Positions 8,870 to 16,895 of a stretch of DNA of 64,000 nt are shown piece by piece. The notes beneath the pieces are model-generated. The model was given only the letters and a program-made list of their open reading frames with translations, was not told where the DNA came from and searched no databases. Made by a program: the position numbers and the translations under genes. Position 1 is the stretch's first letter. Each line of letters begins with the position of its first letter. The stretch is from Halosolutus amylolyticus (lineage in GTDB: Archaea; Halobacteriota; Halobacteria; Halobacteriales; Natrialbaceae): assembly GCF_023566055.1 (NCBI RefSeq), contig NZ_JALIQP010000002.1:620001-684000 (forward strand), in the 5' to 3' direction.

Positions 8870-8965
8870 CACTCATTGCCCACCCCCATCAGAGCTGCGA
8901 ACCTCTGTTTACTACTCACGGTGTTGGCAGTGGAGCACCGGCCACAGAACGGGTCGTGTTCTGGG

Positions 8966-9529
8966 CTATTCGGTCCAGTCGGAAAGAGTAGAAGAAGCCT
9001 CTTCGGGATCCACTTCGAGGAACTCGGACACGTTCTCGTGGAAAATACGCTGATGGACATACAACGTTTTCTTGGTGGCCTCGCTGTGGCCGGCCAGTTT
9101 GATCGTGTCGACCATCCGCAGCAGGTGCTCCAGTTTCTGCTTTGACCGGTTGTATGGATCGGCCCGGAACGCCCGCTCTTCATCAGATACCAGTTCAAGC
9201 GTGCCGTCCGGCCGGTCAAGATCGAGGGCGACCGACCCCTGTGGTGCGGCGATCTCGGCGTCAAAGTTGAGGTACGGCGTGTGCGTGGAGAGGACCTTTC
9301 GTTCGGCGCGATCCGTGTCGGTTGTTTCCCACCAGTCCACGTAGGCGATATCCCAGATGTCTAACCGCCCATAACTCACGACACTAGAATCCTGGCGGAT
9401 AAAGTGTTGTCGAAGCCGATTTCGAAGATTACAGGTCTGCCCGGCATAAGCCGGCTTCCCGTCAAGATCGAACATGCAGTAGACTCCAGCAGTCCCGGCT
9501 GGCACCGATTTGAGATTTTCTGATATCAT
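8966..9529 (-). CDS. GIY-YIG nuclease-domain protein
   Basis: A 187-residue protein with an N-terminal GIY-YIG domain: GVYCMF (15-20), AYAGQT in place of the YIG strand, LRNRLRQH with the catalytic arginine region, and AERKVLSTHTPYLN supplying the conserved glutamate and asparagine. The C-terminal 90 residues are helical and acidic. GIY-YIG domains make single-strand or double-strand cuts in homing, repair and restriction enzymes. It converges on the GmrSD-like gene with a 96-base gap, so it is transcribed separately and may be a fifth component of the cassette or an independent neighbour. Confidence 0.75.
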   Translation of the reverse strand: MISENLKSVPAGTAGVYCMFDLDGKPAYAGQTCNLRNRLRQHFIRQDSSVVSYGRLDIWDIAYVDWWETTDTDRAERKVLSTHTPYLNFDAEIAAPQGSVALDLDRPDGTLELVSDEERAFRADPYNRSKQKLEHLLRMVDTIKLAGHSEATKKTLYVHQRIFHENVSEFLEVDPEEASSTLSDWTE

Positions 9530-9572
9530 CCGTCAGCGGTGATTTCCAGTTTCCAACTAGTTAAAGCCCCTA

Positions 9573-9893
9573 CTATTTCACGTAGTGGTCACTCCACTGC
9601 TCCAACAGATCATACGCAGGATGCTTGTACAGTACCTCATCACAGGATTTGCATGCGGTGTACAGACTCCCCTTCTGGTCCCAATAATCGGTGCGTTGGA
9701 CCACTCCGTCCTCGTGGTGGCCGTAGTGCCCGCCCTCATACCGCAGGTGATCGAACTCAGTGCCCTGGCACTTGGGACACGGCTCAGACAAGGCATTCCA
9801 GTCCGCCCGGATGACCGACTCGAGTTCGAGCAGTTCATCTGCTGAGAGCCGTAGCTCGTATGTTTCCACAATTCTGTTCTCATCATTGATTCC
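9573..9893 (-). CDS. Small zinc-ribbon protein, function unknown
   Basis: About 106 residues starting at MGIND, with two Cys pairs (CPKC and CKSC) separated by about 40 residues, as in a zinc ribbon. The segment between them is rich in His and Tyr (HYGHHEDG). An upstream ATG at 9905 adds four residues and is equally possible. No enzyme motif is seen. It lies 43 bases upstream of the GIY-YIG gene on the same strand and may be co-transcribed with it. Confidence 0.55.
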   Translation of the reverse strand, partial: GINDENRIVETYELRLSADELLELESVIRADWNALSEPCPKCQGTEFDHLRYEGGHYGHHEDGVVQRTDYWDQKGSLYTACKSCDEVLYKHPAYDLLEQWSDHYVK

Positions 9894-10174
9894 CATTCCG
9901 GTCACCTGATTGTTCTACTCGGACAGTACCCCTGATTCATCGAGACTTATTTGTTCAGCACCCTACCTGTGTTATCTGGTAGTGCAGATTTTGATATACT
10001 TCCGTCACTTCTGATCGGTTTCCGTAGAGTCTACGGCGTTCACGTCAACTGGCTCGACCGTTCGTCCATCCACAGCACTGTTATTTGTACACTAGTTGGC
10101 AGTGCAGCAGAGTTATAAATAACGAGAGGCCGTGTTACAGTTGTTACCTCTAATTCAGCGTCAGGGAACTTAGT

Positions 10175-11425
10175 TTACTCTTCTTCGTTTGACTGTGTGA
10201 ACGCGTCCAATTGGTCGAGTATTCCTTTCTCCTCGAGTTCTGCGAGCCGTTCGAGGATCTGGTGTTTCTCCTTCTGTGTCGACTGTTTCTCGAGGGACAA
10301 TGGTCGTCCGCATGTCCGGCATTCGGTTTCTTTTGGCTGGTTCTCAGTACCACAGAAACTGCAGTTTACAGGTTGGTTCTCGTCTTCTTCGCCACTGAGC
10401 CCGTATTCATCTCTGATGGCTTGGTTGACGTCGTCGTTGTTGAGGTGTACGTAGACCTTCGCACGATTACTCCCGGGTTTCCAGCCAGCGAACTTGTTCA
10501 GTTGCTCGTATCCCATGAACGTCGCGACCTCTGTCAGACGGGTGTGGCGCAAGTTGTACGGTCGACGTTTGTTCTCTGGGACCTCGGCCTTTTCACATGC
10601 ATGTTTGAATCGGCGGAGAAAGGCATCATATGGCAGTCGATCGCTGCGGTCGGGTTCGTAGCCGCAGTCTTCAGGGTGACTCTGTGGTGTGTTTCCGCAG
10701 TGGTGGCATTGTTGCTGTTCAGTCTTCACCCAGAGCGGAGCCGATAGATCTTTGATGTCTCCGAGTTCGCCGCCAAATGGGTGTTGGGCGAGCCACTCTC
10801 TGACTGTTCGTCCGGCGCGAACGAGCTGGTTGGTTCGATCTGGTGTGCCTTTGAGACCTTCGAGGAAGATGAAGTCGCCGTGTTCGGTGCTAGTGAAGTC
10901 ACAGATGTTCGTCGCAAGGAGTTCGCCTGGTCGTGCTGCGGACTCGTATAGGATTTTGGTGAATGCACGGTCACGCGTGTTGGTGAACGCCTGGTAGAGT
11001 CGTTTGAGTTCGTCGGCCGTGAAGAGGTCCTCTCGTGTGACCTGTGTCTGTTTGCCGCCAGCCAGACTAAAGAACTGGACTTTCTCTGGATGTTCGCGTC
11101 CGCCGTTCTCGACTTTGTAGAATTTCTTGAGCGCGCTCTTGAGCGTGTACTTCGTGGCGTCTGCGTAGTCACTCCGATTGAGGCCAGCGACTAATTGCTT
11201 GAGGTCGTCTTCATTCGCGGTACGGAGTATGAACTCGTCGGGCGCGAAGTTCTTAAGCAGTGTCTTGAAGGCGGAGACGAGCCGGGTCTGTCGGACTTCA
11301 CTGATGCCTTCGGCGGCGCAGTGATCGACGAACGATTGTATCGCGTCGATGTTCTCTGCTTGGAGTTCGCTTTCTGTTAGGTTTTGAAGGGTTCGATCGA
11401 TATCGACGTAATCGGTTGTGCTCAT
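10175..11425 (-). CDS. Tyrosine recombinase with zinc-ribbon insert and tail
   Basis: A 416-residue phage-integrase-family protein. An N-terminal SAM-like DNA-binding region (about 10-105) is followed by the catalytic domain with Arg165 (AARPGELL), the box-II LRHTR (292-296), the GW pair at 314-315 and nucleophile Tyr325 (KVYVHLN). Two Cys clusters stand out: CHHC (240-243) inside the catalytic domain, and CSFC...CRTC (355-372) forming a C-terminal zinc ribbon, followed by a coiled-coil-like tail. It is far from both attachment repeats and differs from the recombinase at 39146, so it may belong to a nested element or to the defence island that follows. Confidence 0.85.
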   Translation of the reverse strand: MSTTDYVDIDRTLQNLTESELQAENIDAIQSFVDHCAAEGISEVRQTRLVSAFKTLLKNFAPDEFILRTANEDDLKQLVAGLNRSDYADATKYTLKSALKKFYKVENGGREHPEKVQFFSLAGGKQTQVTREDLFTADELKRLYQAFTNTRDRAFTKILYESAARPGELLATNICDFTSTEHGDFIFLEGLKGTPDRTNQLVRAGRTVREWLAQHPFGGELGDIKDLSAPLWVKTEQQQCHHCGNTPQSHPEDCGYEPDRSDRLPYDAFLRRFKHACEKAEVPENKRRPYNLRHTRLTEVATFMGYEQLNKFAGWKPGSNRAKVYVHLNNDDVNQAIRDEYGLSGEEDENQPVNCSFCGTENQPKETECRTCGRPLSLEKQSTQKEKHQILERLAELEEKGILDQLDAFTQSNEEE

Positions 11426-12032
11426 GGTGTAGGTTCACGTGGTAATAGAGATGAGGTGTCGGTGAGGCCACGCTTCTATTGACCGTCTTTTACCGGAGTT
11501 CGGTTGGTAGGCAGTGAACTGTGTGTCCGACGCCCTCTCGGGGCTCTGAACTAACGGTTCGGAGCGTGGTCTCGGTCCACTATTTCTCCTCGTTTCGATT
11601 GGGTTTCATCTTTATCCTCTCGAGCAATAGTTTTAAGCACTACTGCAGATCCCTGTATATTTCATCTGTTGTTCTGCGGTGCTGTCGACACCGTCTGGTG
11701 ACTCGCGCAGCCATCGTACGATCGGATACCCATTTTATGTGCTCTATCACGCATCGGAACTGGCAGGTGCATTTGCTCTTAGTGACGTGCGACTGGTATC
11801 CTTCTCAGGCAAGCGAGTTACCAGACACTATGTTCCGTCTTGCCGAATACCCCTAAGACCCTACTGAGCAGGATTCTTTGGCATGGTTTTCTGCCGAAGT
11901 GGCCGAACTAGGTCGCCTTTCCCACATCCTTCTTGTTCCAACCGTTTCTGGTGTACTGGGTGGCAGATTACAGAGAATAGTCTGCAGTAGATGATGCCAG
12001 AACAAGACGTTATACCGTTTGATACGGCGACT
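11426..12032. other. 607-base stretch with no supportable gene
   Basis: Between the zinc-ribbon recombinase and the end of the HerA-type ATPase gene there are only arginine- and cysteine-rich or shadow frames. No RNA gene, terminator or repeat array was recognised. A short direct match to 26538-26551 (GTTACCAGACACTA) is within chance expectation. Confidence 0.5.
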
Positions 12033-14054
12033 CTATGGCCATTCGTCGAGGGCATCGGAAACGTCCCGTACCAAGTGAAAGACGACCTGATCCGTATCAA
12101 TCCCTGCATCGTCGAACCGTCGTTTCAACCCGTCCAGGATGTTCTCTGTTTTGCATACAACCCAGATCACATCGAACCCGTATTCGAGGTGTTTCTCGAC
12201 GTGTTCCCGCTCTCGCGGGGTGTTTTCCATAGCAACCTCGATAGCGACTTCGGATTGGCCAGTATTGACATAGACATCTGCATCGAAGAGTTCGAGAGTT
12301 GTGGCCCACCCCGCTTCTTCGAAGGCGTTTTTCACCTTGTGTTGCCAGTACCTGTGGACAACACCGCCACGACCTTCGTGGCTTGGATCGAGATCCAACG
12401 TATCCTTGACGTGAGTACGGCCTCTGTCCGTCAGCTCAAGCAGTTTCCGAGCACCGGTTTCTGTATGGGTCGAATGTTCTGTGACTAATCCTGTCTCTAC
12501 CAGTTCGGTCTTAGCCTTATTACCCTTGTACCGACTTGAAAAGCGGTCATACCGCTTGGTCAACGGAATGAACGGTTTTTCCACCACCCCTTTCAGGAGG
12601 TGTTCCGCTTCGTCGGAGACCGTGACTTTGGATGGCGGGTCGTCGATTACCGAGGTTTCCTCGGAGTCGGTGTTCTCGGACTGGACGGTTTCTGAGAACC
12701 GTGGTGGCTGCTTGCGTGGCTCAGCCGTCAGTGAGTTCCAGAGTTGGCCTTGATTCCTCTGTAGATCCGGGTCCGTAACCGTTTTCGCCAACTGGTACTC
12801 GTCAAGCGTTACTCTGGCCGGATCGCTGTTTCCGACCTGTACGACTGCTTCCCCGATATCGAGGTCTTTAGCGGCATTGGCTTGCCGCTGAGTAAGGTTC
12901 ATTGACTCCGCAACCGCGTGGAACTGTTTCCGGTCGCCGGTAGAGAGAAGGATCTTGGTGTACGTGTTTGCTTTGATTGAATCGGTCAATTTCGAAGCCT
13001 CCTGATCTGCTACGATCAGTCCTTCCCCGAACTCCCTCATTTTCGCCGTCAGTTCGTCGACGGCCGGGATACCTGCTTCATCCTGCCTTTCTTTGTAGAC
13101 GCTGAATACTTGCTTTGCCTCGTCAAGGACGAACACATGGTTGAGATCGTCTGAACGGTGGGACTGGGCTAGTCGGTATTCGTAGACAGCCGCGAGGATA
13201 ATCTCCATCAGAAAGTTCTGCGTGTCACGACTTAATCCGTCAAACTCGAACACGACGTTCCGTTCGAGGAGTTCAGCGAGTGGATAGCCCTGGCTACAGT
13301 CGAAGATGGTTCCGGCTCCGAGGTTCATCGCTTCTATACGGTTGAGGACTGTGTCCCGGTAGTTCGAGGTTTTCCGCACGTAGTTAATGTAGTCGGAGGT
13401 GAGGAACTGCTCGAGTTCATGGAAGCTGGGATACGGCGGCGAGTTCTCATCGAAGAGCCCGTACAGACGGTACAGTTTGAGAATGGATTTTAAGAGATGG
13501 TTTTTTGATCCGGACAGGAGGGCGGTAGCGTGGCCGAAGATCTCGCTGACGACCTGTGCCCATCGCCGAGGTTGGACATCAGGTGGTGGGACTAACGGAT
13601 TCAACTTGAGTTCTGTCCACGGTAAAACCAGTATGTCGTCTCTTTCTTGGGTGAGGTGGCGGTAGTCCTGTTTGAGATCGAAGCACCAGAACGGGACGTC
13701 TAACTGGGAGAGAAGGTTATAGAACAATGTGGTTTTTCCGGAACCTGACTGGCCGATGGCCAGGAGGTGTTTCGAGAGCAGTGATTCATCGAGGCCGTAG
13801 GCATGTTTCGAACCGGTTGTCCCGATACTGAGTCCCTCTGAAGTAGGAGTGCCTGCTGTAACCGGAGGTTTGAACGGGTATGCGCGGTTCTGTGCTAACG
13901 TGGCTGCCAGTGCTTGGCGTCCGTGTTTCTGAAGCGGCTCCGGTGCAAGGGTGTTGAACAGTACGAGACGCCGGATACGTGGATCCGAGAGCTCCTCTTT
14001 CTCAAGTACTTTAAGGAAGGACATCCGATTTCTCGAGCGAGAGTCAGTGGCCAT
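12033..14054 (-). CDS. HerA-type ATPase with C-terminal nuclease-like domain
   Basis: A 673-residue protein. Residues 80-430 form a HerA/VirB4/FtsK-type ATPase with Walker A GQSGSGKTT (101-109), FWCFDLKQDYR, and Walker B HVFVLDEAK. After a charged linker and a winged-helix-like segment, residues 560-673 form a domain with DADVYV (Asp591/Asp593) and VAIEVA (Glu606), resembling a PD-(D/E)XK core without an obvious lysine. The same arrangement occurs in the coupling protein at 32516. HerA ATPases pump or unwind DNA with an associated nuclease, so a motor-nuclease fusion is reasonable. It follows the DISARM-like genes in the same direction after a 224-base gap. Confidence 0.75.
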   Translation of the reverse strand: MATDSRSRNRMSFLKVLEKEELSDPRIRRLVLFNTLAPEPLQKHGRQALAATLAQNRAYPFKPPVTAGTPTSEGLSIGTTGSKHAYGLDESLLSKHLLAIGQSGSGKTTLFYNLLSQLDVPFWCFDLKQDYRHLTQERDDILVLPWTELKLNPLVPPPDVQPRRWAQVVSEIFGHATALLSGSKNHLLKSILKLYRLYGLFDENSPPYPSFHELEQFLTSDYINYVRKTSNYRDTVLNRIEAMNLGAGTIFDCSQGYPLAELLERNVVFEFDGLSRDTQNFLMEIILAAVYEYRLAQSHRSDDLNHVFVLDEAKQVFSVYKERQDEAGIPAVDELTAKMREFGEGLIVADQEASKLTDSIKANTYTKILLSTGDRKQFHAVAESMNLTQRQANAAKDLDIGEAVVQVGNSDPARVTLDEYQLAKTVTDPDLQRNQGQLWNSLTAEPRKQPPRFSETVQSENTDSEETSVIDDPPSKVTVSDEAEHLLKGVVEKPFIPLTKRYDRFSSRYKGNKAKTELVETGLVTEHSTHTETGARKLLELTDRGRTHVKDTLDLDPSHEGRGGVVHRYWQHKVKNAFEEAGWATTLELFDADVYVNTGQSEVAIEVAMENTPREREHVEKHLEYGFDVIWVVCKTENILDGLKRRFDDAGIDTDQVVFHLVRDVSDALDEWP

Positions 14055-14278
14055 ACGTTAACGCTTGAGAGACAAGTTCGAATATAATTGTGGACACTCT
14101 GTTTCCCTTACCGGTCGATGGTAATTCTGTTTCTTTATCTGGGGTACTCTGTGAAACGCACGGCAAAGTTACTACTTTATGGAAATTAGGCCGATAATCT
14201 TCTATCAGCTCGAGCTTTTGATCGTGTCACAATGGGACAGCGTTGAAAAATTATACCGCCCCGCTACTCCCGTCGCTA

Positions 14279-15154
14279 CTATTCTACTGACTCCTCAAGA
14301 ATTTCACGTGTCACAGCGTCTGCCTTGGCTTCGAAGAAATCGAAGAAACCGGTCCACGTCTCAATGTCTGTTTGGCTGCGCGTCAGATATCCCGCTTCGC
14401 CATTAAGCATCATAGAGCTATTGCGTAACTCACCACTTCCGACGTACGCAAGTTGATTGTCCGCAATTATCATTTTCGCATGAATGCTTCGGTCCAGCTT
14501 CGGCTGTTTTCCTCCAATCGCGTGATAGAAATCATACACGGAGAGTGAACTCTCAGAGGAGGCGACCGATTCGAACCGATCCATAAGTTCTAGAATAGCC
14601 TTTCGACCTCGGTTGTGGCCGAAGTCGTCTGCTGGTCGTAAGAGTTCTCTCGTCAGGAATTTTATATTCACTCCCGACGAAGCTGCCTGATGGAACTCGT
14701 CTTCTAAGCGAAGTAATCCATCAAGTTCGAAGAATGGTACTACTAATCGGAGTGTTGAATCGGCTGTCTCGAACACTTCGGCGAGTGCGTTCTCTAACCA
14801 GACCCCCGAATTGATGTTCTGGTGTTCCGCATAGTCTTTCCACTCTTCCTGATGTTTGGTGGGGATACTCACAACCGGTTGGTACGTTTCGTCTGTCACT
14901 CCCCTCCCTCCTGGAAGCGTTTCGGATTCTAACACCTGGTAATAGGCTTCCCGTTCCGCTTCTGGATCCTCGAGTTTGAATTGGCCGTCGCTGTGCCCGG
15001 CGACGATGTCTCTCCGTACGAGAGCGTCGAGGTATTCTCTCACAAAGTTTCGGACATCCGGGTCATCGTACTGGTCTGGAATCCCGTCGAGCGACACCTT
15101 ACCGGTGGTACGCAACCTCTCGTGAATCCAGAGGTAGATGTCGTCCTCACGCAC
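14279..15154 (-). CDS. drmC: DrmC-like phospholipase-D-fold protein
   Basis: A 291-residue protein with one clear PLD motif in its C-terminal half: His225-x-Lys227 and Asp232, then GSGELRNSS (IHAKMIIAD-GSGE). The N-terminal 110 residues are winged-helix-like. In DISARM, DrmC is the PLD-fold member and is often dispensable for protection. The start is GTG at 15154 and overlaps the drmB-like stop by 8 bases, so the two are translationally coupled. PLD nucleases work as dimers when only one motif is present, which fits this chain. Confidence 0.75.
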   Translation of the reverse strand: MREDDIYLWIHERLRTTGKVSLDGIPDQYDDPDVRNFVREYLDALVRRDIVAGHSDGQFKLEDPEAEREAYYQVLESETLPGGRGVTDETYQPVVSIPTKHQEEWKDYAEHQNINSGVWLENALAEVFETADSTLRLVVPFFELDGLLRLEDEFHQAASSGVNIKFLTRELLRPADDFGHNRGRKAILELMDRFESVASSESSLSVYDFYHAIGGKQPKLDRSIHAKMIIADNQLAYVGSGELRNSSMMLNGEAGYLTRSQTDIETWTGFFDFFEAKADAVTREILEESVE

Positions 15155-16895
15155 GACGGATCACCTCCGCTGCGAGGTGCCGGTCAAGAAGGCTATTTGC
15201 AGGAACGTATCCTTCGACCTCTCGTGAGACAAACGGATGACACCGAGCGTCATCAGTGAACACACATGAAAGGCAGGCGTCAGTACAATCACGGGAACAG
15301 TCGCTGAGTATCTCTTCAGTCCGCTGTAATGTCCGTAGGAGTACGCTGCCTGTCTTGTTCATCGTGATTTGACTCAGTCCACCCGCGCCTACGTCTCGTT
15401 GTTCGACGAGAACGATCGCACCTTCTTCGATGAGTACCTTCGCGGCGAGGAAGTCCTCAAGACCTGTCTCCTCAATGGCTGCTTGGTACAAGGCGTGCTG
15501 GTAAGCATGAAGGAGTGGAGTAAGTCGTAACCCAGTCTCACCATCTGCAATTTCGTCTGTGTCAAAATCGTTCAACTGTGTCAGTTCCCGTGCTGCGATT
15601 GCCTCGTACTCGGCATCGCCATTACTCACGACATCTGCCAAGACATCGGTCCGGAGGTCGAAGACGATGCCACGTCCCTCGCGTCGGGTAAGGTAGGCTG
15701 TACGTTCTCGGTCTGAATCGCTCGAACTAAAGCTACGAGCTAACCGACCGTGTGTCTCGAGGTCGGTTCCACGTGAGTCGACGTTTGATTCATACCCATA
15801 CACTGCGGACACGGAACTGACATCAGAAACTGTGAAGACATCGTTTAGACTGAACGTATCGTAGAAGATGGCCTGACTGCCAGGCGTGATTGTGTCGAGG
15901 TTCCAGTGATACGTATCGTCGTCAGCCTGGTTTATCTCGCTCGCTTCGTAGAGTGCTTCTAGGCTTGTTCCCGTCCCGTCGTTACTCACGATGTCCTCGA
16001 GGATAAGCGGTTGCGTGTGTTTAGCGTCGATAGTCTTCGGCCGCATCTCAGAGAGGACTTCTTCTTCGCCGTCAGCAGCTGGTTTGTGACAGGTCGGACA
16101 CTGCCCATAGAACTGGTCATTGTGGTTGCGACTCTCCGAGCAAAAGAACCGAACGCCGGCAAGCCGATCACCAAGATTGACGTGCAGGTGACCACTACAA
16201 TTGTTCTCTGGACAGGCAATGCGGTCTCTAGTGTCTTCCTTGCTGATCACCACGCTCGGCCCTGGCCCGTCAATGGATTCTTGCATCCATTGGTGTGGAC
16301 TCGCCTGTTCAATGTGTGCACATCGTGGACAGACAAACAAGTACGGGAACCGGCGCATCTGATGACGTGGGCTGTGGGGACAGTCGACGGATCGTTTCAT
16401 CGCATCCGGACTCTCGACTCCGAAATGATTACACGACGGATCAGTGCACCGATACACTCGCGGGAATGGGACACTAATAACTTCTGAGTCCTCACATAAC
16501 TCCGCTAATTCGATATCGCTAGGCGAAAAATCGTACGAACGTGTCGTTTCGTTGGTATCGCCGGCGCTATTCGTATTATTGGTCGCGCTTGAGCGTTCGG
16601 CGTAGCGGCGGAATGCGTCTGGCATATCATCTGTGACCGGTTCGTCAGCCACAGCTTCGTCCGTGTCTCGCTGTTCGTATGCCGCCTGCTGTCGGTTGCT
16701 CGCGTCGGCTGTGTACGAGTAAAACTCGGTGTCCAAGTTGGTAATAACGGTCGCGAGTCGGTCAGCGAATGGACCAAGATCAGTTGGTTCTTTGTTTTCA
16801 CGAATGGTCTGCACTTGCACTCGGTGACCATCTTCGGAACGGACTCTCCCAGGATACGCCGTCAGTAGGACCTGATATTGCGATAACCGTGACAT
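15147..16895 (-). CDS. drmB: DrmB-like DUF1998 zinc protein
   Basis: A 582-residue protein from the ATG at 16895 (MSRLSQ). Repeated Cys pairs (CTDPSCNH, FVCPRCAH, CPENNCSG, CPTCHKP) lie in the first half. The C-terminus has GAGGLSQ and CSRDCTDACLSC, the layout of DUF1998 proteins such as DrmB. DrmB partners the DrmA helicase in DISARM and contributes to recognition of incoming DNA. The ATG overlaps the drmA-like stop (TAATG), and the gene end overlaps drmC, so all three form one operon on the minus strand. Confidence 0.8.
   Translation of the reverse strand: MSRLSQYQVLLTAYPGRVRSEDGHRVQVQTIRENKEPTDLGPFADRLATVITNLDTEFYSYTADASNRQQAAYEQRDTDEAVADEPVTDDMPDAFRRYAERSSATNNTNSAGDTNETTRSYDFSPSDIELAELCEDSEVISVPFPRVYRCTDPSCNHFGVESPDAMKRSVDCPHSPRHQMRRFPYLFVCPRCAHIEQASPHQWMQESIDGPGPSVVISKEDTRDRIACPENNCSGHLHVNLGDRLAGVRFFCSESRNHNDQFYGQCPTCHKPAADGEEEVLSEMRPKTIDAKHTQPLILEDIVSNDGTGTSLEALYEASEINQADDDTYHWNLDTITPGSQAIFYDTFSLNDVFTVSDVSSVSAVYGYESNVDSRGTDLETHGRLARSFSSSDSDRERTAYLTRREGRGIVFDLRTDVLADVVSNGDAEYEAIAARELTQLNDFDTDEIADGETGLRLTPLLHAYQHALYQAAIEETGLEDFLAAKVLIEEGAIVLVEQRDVGAGGLSQITMNKTGSVLLRTLQRTEEILSDCSRDCTDACLSCVFTDDARCHPFVSREVEGYVPANSLLDRHLAAEVIRRA

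Noticed and set aside
11521-11856. Forward 111-residue frame between the recombinase and HerA-type gene
   Set aside because: Rich in Cys, His and Arg, unlike acidic haloarchaeal proteins; no start signal.
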